Source: Paeniglutamicibacter sulfureus
GTDB lineage: Bacteria; Actinomycetota; Actinomycetes; Actinomycetales; Micrococcaceae
Reading direction: 5' to 3'
DNA: 64,000 nucleotides
Assembly: GCF_039535115.1 (NCBI RefSeq)
Contig: NZ_BAAAWO010000001.1
Coordinates: 2,976,001 to 3,040,000 of the forward strand
The notes under the pieces: model-generated
Told to the model about the DNA's origin: nothing
The model's database searches: none
The model's input: only the letters and a program-made list of their open reading frames with translations
Translations under genes and position numbers: made by a program
Shown: positions 19,458 to 28,905 of the stretch, piece by piece
Numbering within the stretch: the stretch's first letter is position 1
How the letters are laid out: each line of letters starts with the position of its first letter

Positions 19458-21359
19458 ATGAAGAAGTCCCTGTCCGCTGCCCTGGCACTTGCCGTTCTGG
19501 CCACGCCCCTGCTGGCCACGCCGGCCGGCGCCACCACAGCATCGGCCAACAGCACCGTCGGCACCCGCGACGCCCAGCCCGGCTTCCGAGTTCTGCCCTA
19601 CCTGCAGAACCCGAAGCCGGATGCCATGACCATCAGCTGGATCAGCGAAACCGCCGACCCGGGAACCCTGAGCTTCACCGGTCCGGGCATCGGCAACGGC
19701 AAGGGCAAGGGCGCGGGCAACCAACGGGTGCTCACCTCGACCCCGAAGTACATGCCGCTGATGGAATACACCCAGAAGGAACTGGACCAAAGCATCAGCG
19801 GCCTGGTGAAGGGTTCCTGGCTCAAGGCCAACACCAACTACAAGCACACGCTCACCGTCGAGGGACTGAAGGCCGGCAAGGACTACGACTACACGGTGGA
19901 CCAGGGCGGCAAGCGCCATGAGGGCACCTTCACCACCGCACCCGACGCCGAGTCCTGGGAAGACCTGCGGCTGATCGCGTTCTCTGACTCCGAGACCGAA
20001 CCCACGGGCCGCGTCGAGCACCGCGAGTGGGAACTGAACCCGGTCAACGGCTACACGCCCGACTCCGAACAGCGTCCCGGAAGCGATTCCGTCTGGGCGC
20101 AGAAGTTCGGCTCCACCACCCGCTACGGCGACTTCACGCTTCGCTACCCGCTCAGCCAGGACACCGCGATGCGCGAGAACATGGCGGCGATCGAGGCGGC
20201 CGACCCGGATTTGATGCTCATCGCAGGCGACCTGGTCCAGGGCGCGGGCTACCAGCCTGCCTGGGACGAATTCTTTGGCTACTTCGCCGGCGAACACGGC
20301 GACCTTGCCTCCAACGTCCCGCTGGTGACGGCGCTGGGCAACTGGGAGACCTATGCGGGGATCAACGGCGGCTACGGCTCGCCCGCCGACCAGTCGCCCG
20401 CGGTCATTTCCCGGAACAAGTACCTCTCCTACTTCGACAACGACGGGGACGCCGCCAACCCGGCGGCCAAGGGCTCCTACTACCGCACCGACCACGGGCC
20501 GGTGACGGTGCTGACCCTGGACTCGACCAATGGCGAACCGGACGAGAACACCAAGACCGGCACCCTCTCCGGCGAACCCTTCTCCGGGGACGATTCCAAC
20601 CTCACGGCGGAGAACCTCTCCACCGACACCCAGGGCGAGTTCACCGACGCCGACTACGACAAGGCCTACACCGAACTCTTCGCTGGCACCACCGCGGAGG
20701 ATTCCGACCTGCCCAACATGTCGGTCGGCGGCGAACAGTGGAAGTGGGCCGAGAAGCAGCTGGCCGAGGCCCGCGAACAGGGACAGATCGTGATCGTCCA
20801 GTTCCACCACGCCGCCTACTCCTCGGGCGTGCACGGAACGCCGCCGAACCACGAACACGCTGACAACCAGTCCGGCACCGCAATGCGCGCCTACTCCCCG
20901 CTCTTTGAGAAGTACGGGGTGGCCACGGTGCTCTCCGGCCACGACGAGATGTTCGAGCGCTCCTGGGTCGACGGCGACGGCGACGGGCAGGGCTTCCACT
21001 CCTACGACGTGGGCGTCGCCTCCGACGGGCTGCGCGGCGAGCAGCAGGTGAAAAACGAGAAGGGCGAGTACGAGCCGCTGCGCTTCAACACCCACTCGAA
21101 GTGGTCCGCCGCGGCCAACCAGCCCGAGACCTGGGCCACCGACGAGAACGGAACCCCGCAGCTTCTTGACGGCGGCCTGCACTACGGCCACCTGCAGATC
21201 GACATCACCCGGCAGGGCGACGGGGCGAAGATCAAGCTCAGCCCCATCTACCTCTTCCCGATCTTGGACGAGGACTACAACCTGGTCAAGACCGAACGCC
21301 GCGTCTACGACGACGTCGTGGAATTCGCCGTCGGCGCCGACGGAACCGCCAAGAAGTAG
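19458..21359 (+). CDS. Secreted purple-acid-phosphatase-like metallophosphoesterase
   Basis: A 633-residue protein with a Sec signal peptide (MKKSLSAALALAVLATPLLA, cleavage near AGA-TT). A fibronectin-like N-domain follows (VLPYLQNPKPDAMTISWIS). The calcineurin-like core has LIAFSDSE, LMLIAGDLVQGAG, TALGNWETY, VQFHHAAYSSG and VLSGHDEMFERS. Metal ligands Asp, Asn and His are in place, though the first D-x-H is altered to DSE. Enzymes of this group release phosphate from organic esters outside the cell. An upstream in-frame ATG at 19398 is ignored because the signal peptide starts at 19458. Confidence 0.88.
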   Translation: MKKSLSAALALAVLATPLLATPAGATTASANSTVGTRDAQPGFRVLPYLQNPKPDAMTISWISETADPGTLSFTGPGIGNGKGKGAGNQRVLTSTPKYMPLMEYTQKELDQSISGLVKGSWLKANTNYKHTLTVEGLKAGKDYDYTVDQGGKRHEGTFTTAPDAESWEDLRLIAFSDSETEPTGRVEHREWELNPVNGYTPDSEQRPGSDSVWAQKFGSTTRYGDFTLRYPLSQDTAMRENMAAIEAADPDLMLIAGDLVQGAGYQPAWDEFFGYFAGEHGDLASNVPLVTALGNWETYAGINGGYGSPADQSPAVISRNKYLSYFDNDGDAANPAAKGSYYRTDHGPVTVLTLDSTNGEPDENTKTGTLSGEPFSGDDSNLTAENLSTDTQGEFTDADYDKAYTELFAGTTAEDSDLPNMSVGGEQWKWAEKQLAEAREQGQIVIVQFHHAAYSSGVHGTPPNHEHADNQSGTAMRAYSPLFEKYGVATVLSGHDEMFERSWVDGDGDGQGFHSYDVGVASDGLRGEQQVKNEKGEYEPLRFNTHSKWSAAANQPETWATDENGTPQLLDGGLHYGHLQIDITRQGDGAKIKLSPIYLFPILDEDYNLVKTERRVYDDVVEFAVGADGTAKK

Positions 21360-21501
21360 TCAGACGAAGCAAGGGAGCCCCGGCGGGATCCGGCACTGGC
21401 CGCATTGCGAGAAGAGGGCGTCGTGGGGCTTTCTGTCGTTTCAGTGAGATGATCGAAGGGGCCCAATGGGGTCCCTTGCGGAGAATGAATGTGGGGGGGA
21501 A

Positions 21502-22662
21502 ATGGTAGGGAAGAGAACGCCGATAGAGCGGGCTGTCTGGCTGGCGAGCGGGGGCCCCATGCGTGACCACGAAGAGCGCATGCAGCGCATACTGAAACTG
21601 TCTAGCGGAAACCTCGCCAGTGAGGCCGTGGCGAAGACGAGCATCGAGGCAATGGGCGACCTGTTGCAACGAGTCGAAACGATGACCACTGTCAACTCCA
21701 ATGACATAGTGGCCACCGCCGACAGGCTTCTCCGGCGAGTCGCCGATCAGTCGAACCTGACCCCAAAAGCCATAGCTAACATGGAGGCCGCGCTGGAGCG
21801 GGCCACAAGGGTAACCTCTATGGCTGCACTCGAACGCCTACAGGGGAACCTCGACTCCAGCCGACTGGTGAAGTCCTCGCTCTTCTTGGACAACTCTCGA
21901 ATGTACGAGCGCCTGGTCACCGGAGTGCTCGCGGCGTACGTGAAGCAAGGCGGCCTCGCTTTGGCGATCGAGACCGCCACGCGCCTGGCGGAGCGAGAGG
22001 CTGGGGCCGAGGTTGATGAGGGCGTCTTCGTTGAGGCCGAGGAGCTGGCCGCAGATGAGAAGCGTGTTGGCGAGGTCATCGGCATCAAGGACTTCTCCTG
22101 GGAGTCCGAGTCTGATCTCGAAGCTCTGGACTCCCTGGGGGAGCAGATCAGGGTGGGGGGAGGTTGGCAGGCCGACTTCATAGCTCGCGTGACCGAGCTC
22201 TGGATCGGGCGGGGCTTCGCGACATCCAACGCACCCCGAGGCTGGACCGTCGAGCGACTCGGCACCCTGGTAACCGCACTCTCTCTCATGACCCTCTACG
22301 TCGTCGGCATTCCGGCAGTCGAACGTGCTGCCGCAGAGGCGGCTCCCGTGGCGCAGGTCGTTGCGAAGGGAGCCGCGGATGCTGCCGTAGCTTCGGTCGA
22401 GCTTGCCGGAGAGGCGTGGCGGGGTGCTGAGAAGGTGGCCGATGTTGTTCGGGAAGATTTCTACGTCCCGGCCAACGAGTGGTGGGGCGAGCTCGGGCTC
22501 CTCAAAGACATGGTCGAGTTTGGGTCGGGCGCATGGGTCGGGGCCCGCAGGCCCCGAGAGCCGCGGAAGTTGAAGAAGTCGAAGCAGCCGCGGCGCGCCG
22601 CGAGGCGCTCTAGCCCAGCACTCCGCAGCGGTGTTCTGGCGAAGCGTCGTCGCCAGCGCTAG
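21502..22662 (+). CDS. Orphan protein of unknown function
   Basis: A 386-residue protein that I do not recognise. The first half is helical and hydrophilic (ERMQRILKLSSGNLASEAVA; MEAALERATRVTSM). An acidic stretch follows (EREAGAEVDEGVFVEAEELA), then one hydrophobic segment (LGTLVTALSLMTLYVVGIPA, about residue 255), an Ala/Val-rich amphipathic region and a very basic tail (KKSKQPRRAARRSS). The basic tail would suit nucleic acid or membrane-surface binding. It uses ATA codons and mixed third positions more than its neighbours, suggesting transfer. The start may be ATG 21466; 21502 is preferred for the GGGGGGG run just before it. Confidence 0.6.
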   Translation: MVGKRTPIERAVWLASGGPMRDHEERMQRILKLSSGNLASEAVAKTSIEAMGDLLQRVETMTTVNSNDIVATADRLLRRVADQSNLTPKAIANMEAALERATRVTSMAALERLQGNLDSSRLVKSSLFLDNSRMYERLVTGVLAAYVKQGGLALAIETATRLAEREAGAEVDEGVFVEAEELAADEKRVGEVIGIKDFSWESESDLEALDSLGEQIRVGGGWQADFIARVTELWIGRGFATSNAPRGWTVERLGTLVTALSLMTLYVVGIPAVERAAAEAAPVAQVVAKGAADAAVASVELAGEAWRGAEKVADVVREDFYVPANEWWGELGLLKDMVEFGSGAWVGARRPREPRKLKKSKQPRRAARRSSPALRSGVLAKRRRQR

Positions 22663-22761
22663 CCACAACGCAAAAGAGCCCCAGGGCAACCTCCACTCGC
22701 GCCGGGGCTTCGTCGTGGTTGCCTTCCGGCTGAAGAGCAAGCCACCCCGGAATCTACTCGC

Positions 22762-24450
22762 CTACAGGCCGGGTGCGACCTGCTCACGGACCTGCTTGCG
22801 CAGGATCTTGCCGAGCATCGAGCGCGGCATCGCCTCGATGGCCACGATCCGCTTGGGCACCTTGTAGCCCGCCAGCTGTCCGCGGCAGTGCTCGCGCAGG
22901 CCTTCCTCGTCCAGTTCTGTCCCGGGCTCGAGTTCCACGGCGGCAACCACCATTTCCCTGCCGCGTTCCAACGCCTTGCCGAACGCGGCTGCGTCGCGCA
23001 CGTCCGGGTGGGCGCGCAGCACGGACTCGACCTCGGTGGGTGAGACGTTGAAGCCGCCGGTGATGATCAGTTCCTTGGCCCGGTCCACGATCGTGGTGAA
23101 GCCCTCGGCATCAACCGTCACCACGTCCCCGGTGCGCAACCAGCCGTCGGCGGTGAGCGTCTTGGCAGTCTCCTCCGGGTTGTTCCAATAACCGGCGAAC
23201 ACCTGTGGGCCTTTTAGCAGCAACTCGCCGGGCTCGCCCTGGGCCACCTCGATCGACGGGTCATCCAAGTCCACGACCTTCATGCCCGTCGAGGGGAACG
23301 GCACCCCGATGGTCCCGGTGCGCCGGGTCGGGTGGAAGGGGTTGCCCAGGGCCACCGGGGAGGACTCGGTCATCCCGTAGCCCTCCACCAACAGACCTCC
23401 CGAAACCGACTCCCACAGCTCTACGACTGAATCGGGCAGGTTCATGGCCCCGGAAATGCAGTACTTGGCCGAGCGCAGCGACACGCCCTTGGCCTTCGCA
23501 GCCATGGCCGTGCGCTCGTAGATCGGCGGGACGGCGCAGTACACGGTGGCCGGTGACTTCTTCATGGCCTGAAGCACCAGGTCGGGGTCGAACTTGGGGA
23601 AGAGCACCAGCAGGCCCTGCTTTTTCACGCCGAAGGTCAGGTACAGGGTCATGCCGAACGCGTGGAACATCGGCAGGATCGCGTAGAGAATCTCCTGGCG
23701 TTCCCGCGCCCCGGCCATCCAGGCCTCGCCCTGCAGGGCGTTGGAGTACAGGTTGAAGTGGGTGAGCATCGCACCCTTGGGCCTTCCCGTGGTCCCGGAG
23801 GTGTATTGGATGACCGCGAGGTCCTCCACGCCCGGGCGCGGATGGGCGGCATCGATCCGCTCGGCCTTGAGCAGGTCCTTGAAGGCCATGGTCCCGGGGG
23901 CGGGCGCGGTCAGCGCGGCCTTGGAGGCGCGGAGCTTCTTCACTGGCAGGTTAAGCGCCATGCGCTTCACGGCCGGGAAGGCTTCGAGCAGGTTCACCGA
24001 GACCACGGTGTCGATGCGCATGTCCTTCGGGAACTGACGCACCGATTCGGCCGCCTTGTCCCAGGCGATGACGACGCGGGCCTGGTGGTCCTCAAATTGG
24101 TGGCGCAGTTCGCGCGAGGTGTAGAGCGGGTTGTGCTCAACGACCACCGCGCCCAGCCGCAGCACCGCATAGAAGGCAATAACGTGTTGCGGGCAGTTGG
24201 GCAGGATCAGCGCGACCCGGTCCCCGGCGCGAACGCCGAGCCGGCGCAGGCCCTCGGCGGCGCGTTCCACCTGCTCGCCGAGCTCGCGGTAGCTGGTGCG
24301 CTTCCCGAAGAACTCGGTGGCGGGACTGTCCCCGGCCTCGGCGACGGAACGCTCGAACATCGCGCTCAGGGATTCGGTGGGCAGCTCGATCTCGGCCGGG
24401 ACGCCCGGCTGGTAGTTCTTGGTCCAGGGGTGCGCGGCGGTGTTCTCCAT
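22762..24450 (-). CDS. fadD: Long-chain fatty acid-CoA ligase
   Basis: A 562-residue ANL-superfamily enzyme that activates fatty acids with ATP and CoA. The A3 P-loop is YTSGTTGRPKGAMLTH (about residue 225), the A5 motif is VEGYGMTESSP, the A7 motif GWLRTGDV and the A8 hinge VDRAKELIITGGFNVSP; the catalytic Lys lies in the final MPRSMLGKILRK. The length and N-terminus (NYQPGVPAEIELPTESL) fit FadD-type long-chain ligases. It acts at the membrane face in lipid uptake or degradation. Convergent with the orphan gene, with a 99-base gap. Confidence 0.92.
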   Translation of the reverse strand: MENTAAHPWTKNYQPGVPAEIELPTESLSAMFERSVAEAGDSPATEFFGKRTSYRELGEQVERAAEGLRRLGVRAGDRVALILPNCPQHVIAFYAVLRLGAVVVEHNPLYTSRELRHQFEDHQARVVIAWDKAAESVRQFPKDMRIDTVVSVNLLEAFPAVKRMALNLPVKKLRASKAALTAPAPGTMAFKDLLKAERIDAAHPRPGVEDLAVIQYTSGTTGRPKGAMLTHFNLYSNALQGEAWMAGARERQEILYAILPMFHAFGMTLYLTFGVKKQGLLVLFPKFDPDLVLQAMKKSPATVYCAVPPIYERTAMAAKAKGVSLRSAKYCISGAMNLPDSVVELWESVSGGLLVEGYGMTESSPVALGNPFHPTRRTGTIGVPFPSTGMKVVDLDDPSIEVAQGEPGELLLKGPQVFAGYWNNPEETAKTLTADGWLRTGDVVTVDAEGFTTIVDRAKELIITGGFNVSPTEVESVLRAHPDVRDAAAFGKALERGREMVVAAVELEPGTELDEEGLREHCRGQLAGYKVPKRIVAIEAMPRSMLGKILRKQVREQVAPGL

Positions 24451-24498
24451 GGTTCCATCATGCCGCTTCTCACGGCAGGGGAACGACCTGGCGGATTC

Positions 24499-24921
24499 TC
24501 AGGCGTCGGCGAAGATGGCGAAGGGCGGGGTTTCCAGGCCGTCGGCGAGCGCCTCGGCGGGGTCGGTGCCCAGCGCGCGGATGGCGTTGTGTTCGTCCAC
24601 GTGCACCACGGAGGGCTTGAAGGCGCGGGCCTCGGCGTTGGTCATGGAGGCGTAGGTGATGATGATGACCAGGTCCCCCACGTTGACCAGGTGGGCGGCG
24701 GCGCCGTTGATGCCGATGACCCCCGAACCGCGCTCCCCGGCAATCGTGTAGGTCTCCAGCCGGGCGCCGTTGGTGACGTCCACGATCGAGACCAGTTCCC
24801 CGGGAAGGATGTCAGCCGCGTCCAAAAGGTCGGCGTCGATGGTGATGGATCCGACGTAGTGCAGGTCCGCGTGCGTGACCGTGGCGCGGTGGATCTTGGA
24901 CTTGAACATGGTGCGCTGCAT
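24499..24921 (-). CDS. panD: Aspartate 1-decarboxylase proenzyme
   Basis: A 140-residue pyruvoyl enzyme that makes beta-alanine for pantothenate and CoA. The self-cleavage site Gly24-Ser25 is in [10 protein letters not shown], and the active-site TNGARLETY and GINGAAAHL segments follow. The start at [16 protein letters not shown] is standard for the family; AGGAGA lies upstream on the minus strand. It is 48 bases upstream of fadD on the same strand, and panB/panC are not in the window. Confidence 0.95.
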   Translation of the reverse strand: MQRTMFKSKIHRATVTHADLHYVGSITIDADLLDAADILPGELVSIVDVTNGARLETYTIAGERGSGVIGINGAAAHLVNVGDLVIIITYASMTNAEARAFKPSVVHVDEHNAIRALGTDPAEALADGLETPPFAIFADA

Positions 24922-25325
24922 AGGGGGGATCTCCTGGAAGGGGGTTGTGCTGGGGGCGACATTCATCCTTGGATGCCATCCCCGGGCCACCGGCTTGGTG
25001 CAGTGAGTGTTCCGGCGCCTAAGACATTGTAGACGCGCCGGCTTCCGGTTGTCTGTGACGTACTTGGAGTCAGGGAACCGCGTTCGTGGCTAACCATCGG
25101 ATGCCTGACTCGGAACCGGACCGTCGCGGCGGCACCCGGGCACACCCTGCCAGTACACGCCTCGGCAGGGCCTCCCTCAGCGATTGCCCATGATGATTTG
25201 ATTGACTGGGACGGATCGACGCACCACGTGGTGCGGACCGCAATCCTGTCGTCTCGCGGCAGGCGGTCTTGCGCCCCTTCGGACCCGACCCGCAGTGAAA
25301 CGTTCCTATCGCAAAACGGAGAACC
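24922..25325. other. Non-coding gap between panD and the alcohol dehydrogenase gene
   Basis: About 400 bases between divergent genes. It should carry promoters for both panD (minus) and the dehydrogenase (plus). I see no conserved RNA structure, repeat or convincing small gene. Confidence 0.5.
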
Positions 25326-26369
25326 ATGCTTCAAGTCAACGCCTACGCCGCACCGTCCGCCACGAAAGACCTCGTTCCCACCCTCATCGACCGCCGCGAG
25401 GTCGGGGCGCACGATGTGCTGATCAGTATCAAGTACTCCGGGATCTGCCACTCGGACATTCACACCGTCCGCGGGGAATGGGGCGAACAGCAGTACCCGC
25501 TGGTCCCGGGCCACGAGATCACCGGAATCGTCACCGAGGTCGGAGCCTCGGTGACCCGGCATGCAGTGGGCGACCGCGTGGGCGTTGGCTGCATGGTCAA
25601 CTCCTGCCGCGAATGCGTCCACTGCCGCGCCGGCGAGGAGCAGTACTGCCTGTTGGGCAACATCGGGACCTACGGCGCCACGGATGTCGACGGAACCATC
25701 ACCCAGGGTGGCTACGCCACGGCCGTGGTGGTGAACGAGGACTTCGTGGTGAACATCCCCGCCGCCCTGGAACTCGACGTCGCCGCTCCCCTGCTGTGCG
25801 CCGGCATCACCACCTACTCCCCACTGCGCCACTGGGGCGCCGGACCGGGCAAGAAGGTCGCGGTGATTGGTCTGGGCGGACTCGGGCACATGGCGGTCAA
25901 GATTGCCCATGCCATGGGCGCGGAGGTCACCGTGCTGTCGCGGACGCTCAAAAAGCAGGAAGACGGCCTGAAGCTGGGTGCCGAGAACTACTTCGCCACG
26001 GAAAACCCCGAGACGTTCGAGGTGCTCGCCGGATCCTTCGACCTGATCATCAACACCGTCAGCGCCGGTATCGACATCAGCGCCTTCCTGCAGCTGCTGG
26101 CCCTTGACGGCGCGCTGGTCAACGTCGGCGCCCCGGCCGAACCGCTGCCGGTCAACGTGTTTTCACTGATTACCGGCCGGCGCTCGTTTGCCGGTTCGAT
26201 GATCGGCGGCATCCGCGAGACCCAGGAAATGCTGGACTTCTGCGCCGGGCACCGGATCGCCGCCGAGGTCGAGGTCATCGCGGCCGAGGACATCAACAAG
26301 GCCTACGAGCGCGTGCTCGCCTCCGATGTCCACTACCGCTTCGTCATCGACGCGGCAACGCTGGCCTAG
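25326..26369 (+). CDS. Zinc-dependent NAD(P) alcohol dehydrogenase (YahK/CAD-like)
   Basis: A 347-residue medium-chain dehydrogenase. Catalytic zinc ligands are in [15 protein letters not shown] (Cys, with Asp/His following) and GHEITGIV. The structural zinc site is [15 protein letters not shown]. The Rossmann motif is [13 protein letters not shown] (about residue 180). The pattern fits the YahK/cinnamyl-alcohol dehydrogenase-like group, which reduces a wide range of aldehydes, usually with NADPH. ATG follows a GGAGAACC site. No pathway partner is adjacent. Confidence 0.92.
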   Translation: MLQVNAYAAPSATKDLVPTLIDRREVGAHDVLISIKYSGICHSDIHTVRGEWGEQQYPLVPGHEITGIVTEVGASVTRHAVGDRVGVGCMVNSCRECVHCRAGEEQYCLLGNIGTYGATDVDGTITQGGYATAVVVNEDFVVNIPAALELDVAAPLLCAGITTYSPLRHWGAGPGKKVAVIGLGGLGHMAVKIAHAMGAEVTVLSRTLKKQEDGLKLGAENYFATENPETFEVLAGSFDLIINTVSAGIDISAFLQLLALDGALVNVGAPAEPLPVNVFSLITGRRSFAGSMIGGIRETQEMLDFCAGHRIAAEVEVIAAEDINKAYERVLASDVHYRFVIDAATLA

Positions 26370-26411
26370 GTTCCGCACGGCCTCCCCCGGCGGCGGCACG
26401 CGGGCGGATCC

Positions 26412-27545
26412 CTACCCCCGGTCCAGGCGAACGCCCAGGATGCGGTCGTCGTCGGGGCCGGGGTTGCCCCGCCCGTCGGTGTTGTTGGTGAGAATCCAGA
26501 GTTCCCCGTCCGGGGACACTGCCACGTCGCGGATCCTTCCGAACTCGCCGTTGTAGTGTTCGGTGGAAGTGGAGGGGTCGGCGACGGGCACCTGGCGCAG
26601 CACCGTACCGCGCAGGTTCGCGATGAACAGCGTCCCGTCCACGTGCACCATGCCGCTGGGGCTCGCGGCACCGGGTTCCCACTGCTGCACGGGGTTGGTG
26701 AAGCCCTCCTCGTCGGCGATGCCCTCGACCCGCGGCCAGCCGTAGTTGGCGCCCGGGGTGATGATGTTCAGTTCGTCCCAGGTGTTTTGCCCGAATTCGG
26801 CGGCGAACATGGTGCCGTCCTTCGCCCAGGCCAGGCCCTGCGGGTTGCGGTGCCCGTAGCTGTAGACCAGCGAGCCGGGGAACGGATTGTCCGGTGGCAC
26901 CGCTCCCTCGGCGGTCATCCTGAGGATCTTGCCGCCCAGGGAGTCCAGATCCTGCGCGCTGCCGCCCTCTGAGGCATCGCCCGCCGTGGCGTAGAGCATC
27001 CCGTCGGGGCCGAAGGCCAGGCGCCCGCCGTTGTGGACGCCTGCCGCGGGGATTCCCTCCAGAATTGTCTCGGGGCTGCCCAGGGCCAGCGACCCGGGCG
27101 CACCGGTCAGCTCGAAGCGCTGGATCCGGTTGCCCCCGGCCGCGGTCGAATACACGTACAGGCGGTCCCGCGAATCGACGGCAAGGCCCAGCAAACCGCC
27201 CTCCCCGCCGTGCCGGACGCCGGGGACGGTTCCGATCTCGCGCGTCGTGCCGTCCTCGGCAAGTTCAAGGATGCGGGCGGAGTCGCGTTCGCTGAGAAGC
27301 GGGGTTCCGTTGCGGAACACCACCGACCAAGGCGCCTGCAGGCCCGTGGCCACCGCCCGCGGGGTGCCCGCCGGCGCCGGATCCCGGAGCGGTGCCGAGG
27401 TGGCCGTCCCGGATGCGGAGAGGGACGGAGAAGGCGGGGGCGTGGAGGGGCCCGGGCCGGTCGGTGGCGCCGGGGTGCAGGCCCCCAGCAGGACGGCGAT
27501 CCCCAGCCCGGCCGCGAACAGCGAGGCCGCGCGTACATGTTTCAT
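26412..27545 (-). CDS. PQQ-type soluble sugar dehydrogenase, lipoprotein
   Basis: A 377-residue protein. The lipoprotein signal ends at VLLGAC and is followed by a Pro/Ser/Thr-rich linker of about 45 residues. The six-bladed propeller of the GDH-B/aldose sugar dehydrogenase family follows: GLQAPWSVVF, RHGGEGGLLGLAVD, HNGGRLAFGPDGMLYATAGDA, HRNPQGLAW and AEFGQNTWDELN. These bind PQQ and calcium and oxidise aldose sugars outside the membrane. No PQQ synthesis genes are in the window, so the cofactor may be scavenged or the activity may be lost. Confidence 0.88.
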   Translation of the reverse strand: MKHVRAASLFAAGLGIAVLLGACTPAPPTGPGPSTPPPSPSLSASGTATSAPLRDPAPAGTPRAVATGLQAPWSVVFRNGTPLLSERDSARILELAEDGTTREIGTVPGVRHGGEGGLLGLAVDSRDRLYVYSTAAGGNRIQRFELTGAPGSLALGSPETILEGIPAAGVHNGGRLAFGPDGMLYATAGDASEGGSAQDLDSLGGKILRMTAEGAVPPDNPFPGSLVYSYGHRNPQGLAWAKDGTMFAAEFGQNTWDELNIITPGANYGWPRVEGIADEEGFTNPVQQWEPGAASPSGMVHVDGTLFIANLRGTVLRQVPVADPSTSTEHYNGEFGRIRDVAVSPDGELWILTNNTDGRGNPGPDDDRILGVRLDRG

Positions 27546-27606
27546 GGTTTTCTCCCGGTAATGGATGCGGACCGTGTGACCGCGAACGGCCCCGTGAGCG
27601 CGGTGG

Positions 27607-28788
27607 TCAAGCCATGGTTGCCCACGCATCGATCCCGCCACTGAGGTGCACCACGTCTCCGTAGCCGGCGGAGCGCAGGGCATCGAGCGCCTGTCCGGAG
27701 CGGACCCCGGACTTGCAGTGCAGGATCAGCGGCACGCCGCGGGGAATCCCGTCCAGCGCGGATCCGTCCTTGATTCCCGCGAGGGGCACCAGCACGGACC
27801 CGGGGATGCGGGAGATTTCGAATTCCACCGGCTCGCGCACATCGAGCAGCAGGAAGTCCGCTGCCCCCGTATCCCTGGCGGCCAACCGGTCGGCCAGCTC
27901 CCCGACCCCGATCAGGGCCTCGTCCGCCTCTTCCCGGTTCCCGGGCGCGGAGATGCCGCAGAAGCTCCCGTAGTCGATGAGTTCGGTGATCGGGGAGGCC
28001 TCCGGGTCCCGGGCGATGCGCAGTTCGCGCCAGCGTGCGCCGAGCGCATCGAAGACCAGCAGCCGGCCCAGCAGGGTCTCGCCCACGCCGGTGATGAGCT
28101 TGACGGCCTCCGTCACCATCATGGCCCCGATCGAGGCACACAGCATCCCGAAGACACCGCCCTCCGCGCAGGAGGGGACAGTGCCCGCCGCCGGAGGCTC
28201 CGGATAGAGATCGCGGTAATTCGGGCCGTGCTTCGCCCAGAAGACGCTCACCTGTCCATCGAAGCGCAGGATCGAACCCCAGACGTAGGGCTTGCCCAGC
28301 AGCGCCGCGGCGTCGTTGACCAGATAGCGCGTGGCAAAGTTGTCCGCGCCGTCCAGGATGACGTCGTAGCCGGCGAAGATCTCCAGCACATTGGTCGAAT
28401 CCAGCCGCACCGGATGCAGCACGATCTCCACCCCGGGGTTGATGGCTGCAATCGATTCGCGGGCGGACTCCAGCTTGGTGCGGCCGATGTCGTGGACCCC
28501 GTGGATCACCTGGCGCTGCAAGTTGCTCAGTTCAACGGTGTCGTCATCGACGATCCCCAGCGTTCCCACCCCGGCGGCGGCCAGATACAGCAGCGCGGGC
28601 GAGCCCAGGCCGCCGGCGCCGATGACCAGCACCTTGGCGTTGCGCAGCCGGCGCTGTCCCTCGAGCCCGATCTCCGGCATGAGGGCATGGCGGGAGTAGC
28701 GTTCGAGTTCCTCGGCGATCAGGGGCGGCCCCGGTTCCACGAGGGGCGGCAACATTGCCATGTTGTTTTCGACGAGCGTCTGACTCAA
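27607..28788 (-). CDS. moeB: ThiF/MoeB-type adenylyltransferase with C-terminal rhodanese domain
   Basis: A 393-residue E1-like enzyme. The ATP-binding Rossmann motif is VLVIGAGGLGSPALLYLAAAG (about residue 60 onward), followed by DDDTVELSNLQRQ and the adenylation segment GADNFATRYLVNDA. The rhodanese domain (about 300-393) has the active Cys in ILHCKSGVRSGQ. It adenylates the C-terminal Gly of ThiS or MoaD and can hand on sulfur. Its place behind thiO-S-G argues for service to ThiS. The TTG at 28788 with GGCAGG upstream is chosen; ATG 28761 is an alternative. A longer ATG at 28863 lies inside a hairpin and is unlikely. Confidence 0.9.
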   Translation of the reverse strand: MSQTLVENNMAMLPPLVEPGPPLIAEELERYSRHALMPEIGLEGQRRLRNAKVLVIGAGGLGSPALLYLAAAGVGTLGIVDDDTVELSNLQRQVIHGVHDIGRTKLESARESIAAINPGVEIVLHPVRLDSTNVLEIFAGYDVILDGADNFATRYLVNDAAALLGKPYVWGSILRFDGQVSVFWAKHGPNYRDLYPEPPAAGTVPSCAEGGVFGMLCASIGAMMVTEAVKLITGVGETLLGRLLVFDALGARWRELRIARDPEASPITELIDYGSFCGISAPGNREEADEALIGVGELADRLAARDTGAADFLLLDVREPVEFEISRIPGSVLVPLAGIKDGSALDGIPRGVPLILHCKSGVRSGQALDALRSAGYGDVVHLSGGIDAWATMA

Positions 28789-28857
28789 TGAAACCTGCCT
28801 TAGGGGGACAAAAGGGACAACAAAAAATGATCTGCCGTTTGCAACCAGAACAATGTT

Positions 28858-28891
28858 GGTCATCCCCGCGAAACGCTTTTGGGGGATGACC
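28858..28891 (-). terminator. Terminator-like hairpin between the pterin dehydratase fusion and moeB
   Basis: Perfect 10-bp arms GGTCATCCCC and GGGGATGACC enclose a 14-base loop. It sits 14 bases after the stop of the pterin dehydratase fusion gene on the minus strand. It may end the riboswitch-controlled message or reduce read-through into moeB. Confidence 0.6.
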
Positions 28892-28905
28892 CTTAAGGAG
28901 TGGGG

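Noticed and set aside
22663..22761. Terminator between the orphan gene and fadD
   Set aside because: AGCCCC and GGGGCT can pair over only about 6 bp with a loop of over 20 bases, too weak to call.
28789..28863. Longer N-terminus of moeB from ATG 28863
   Set aside because: The ATG is inside a perfect terminator-like hairpin and the added residues are not like the family.
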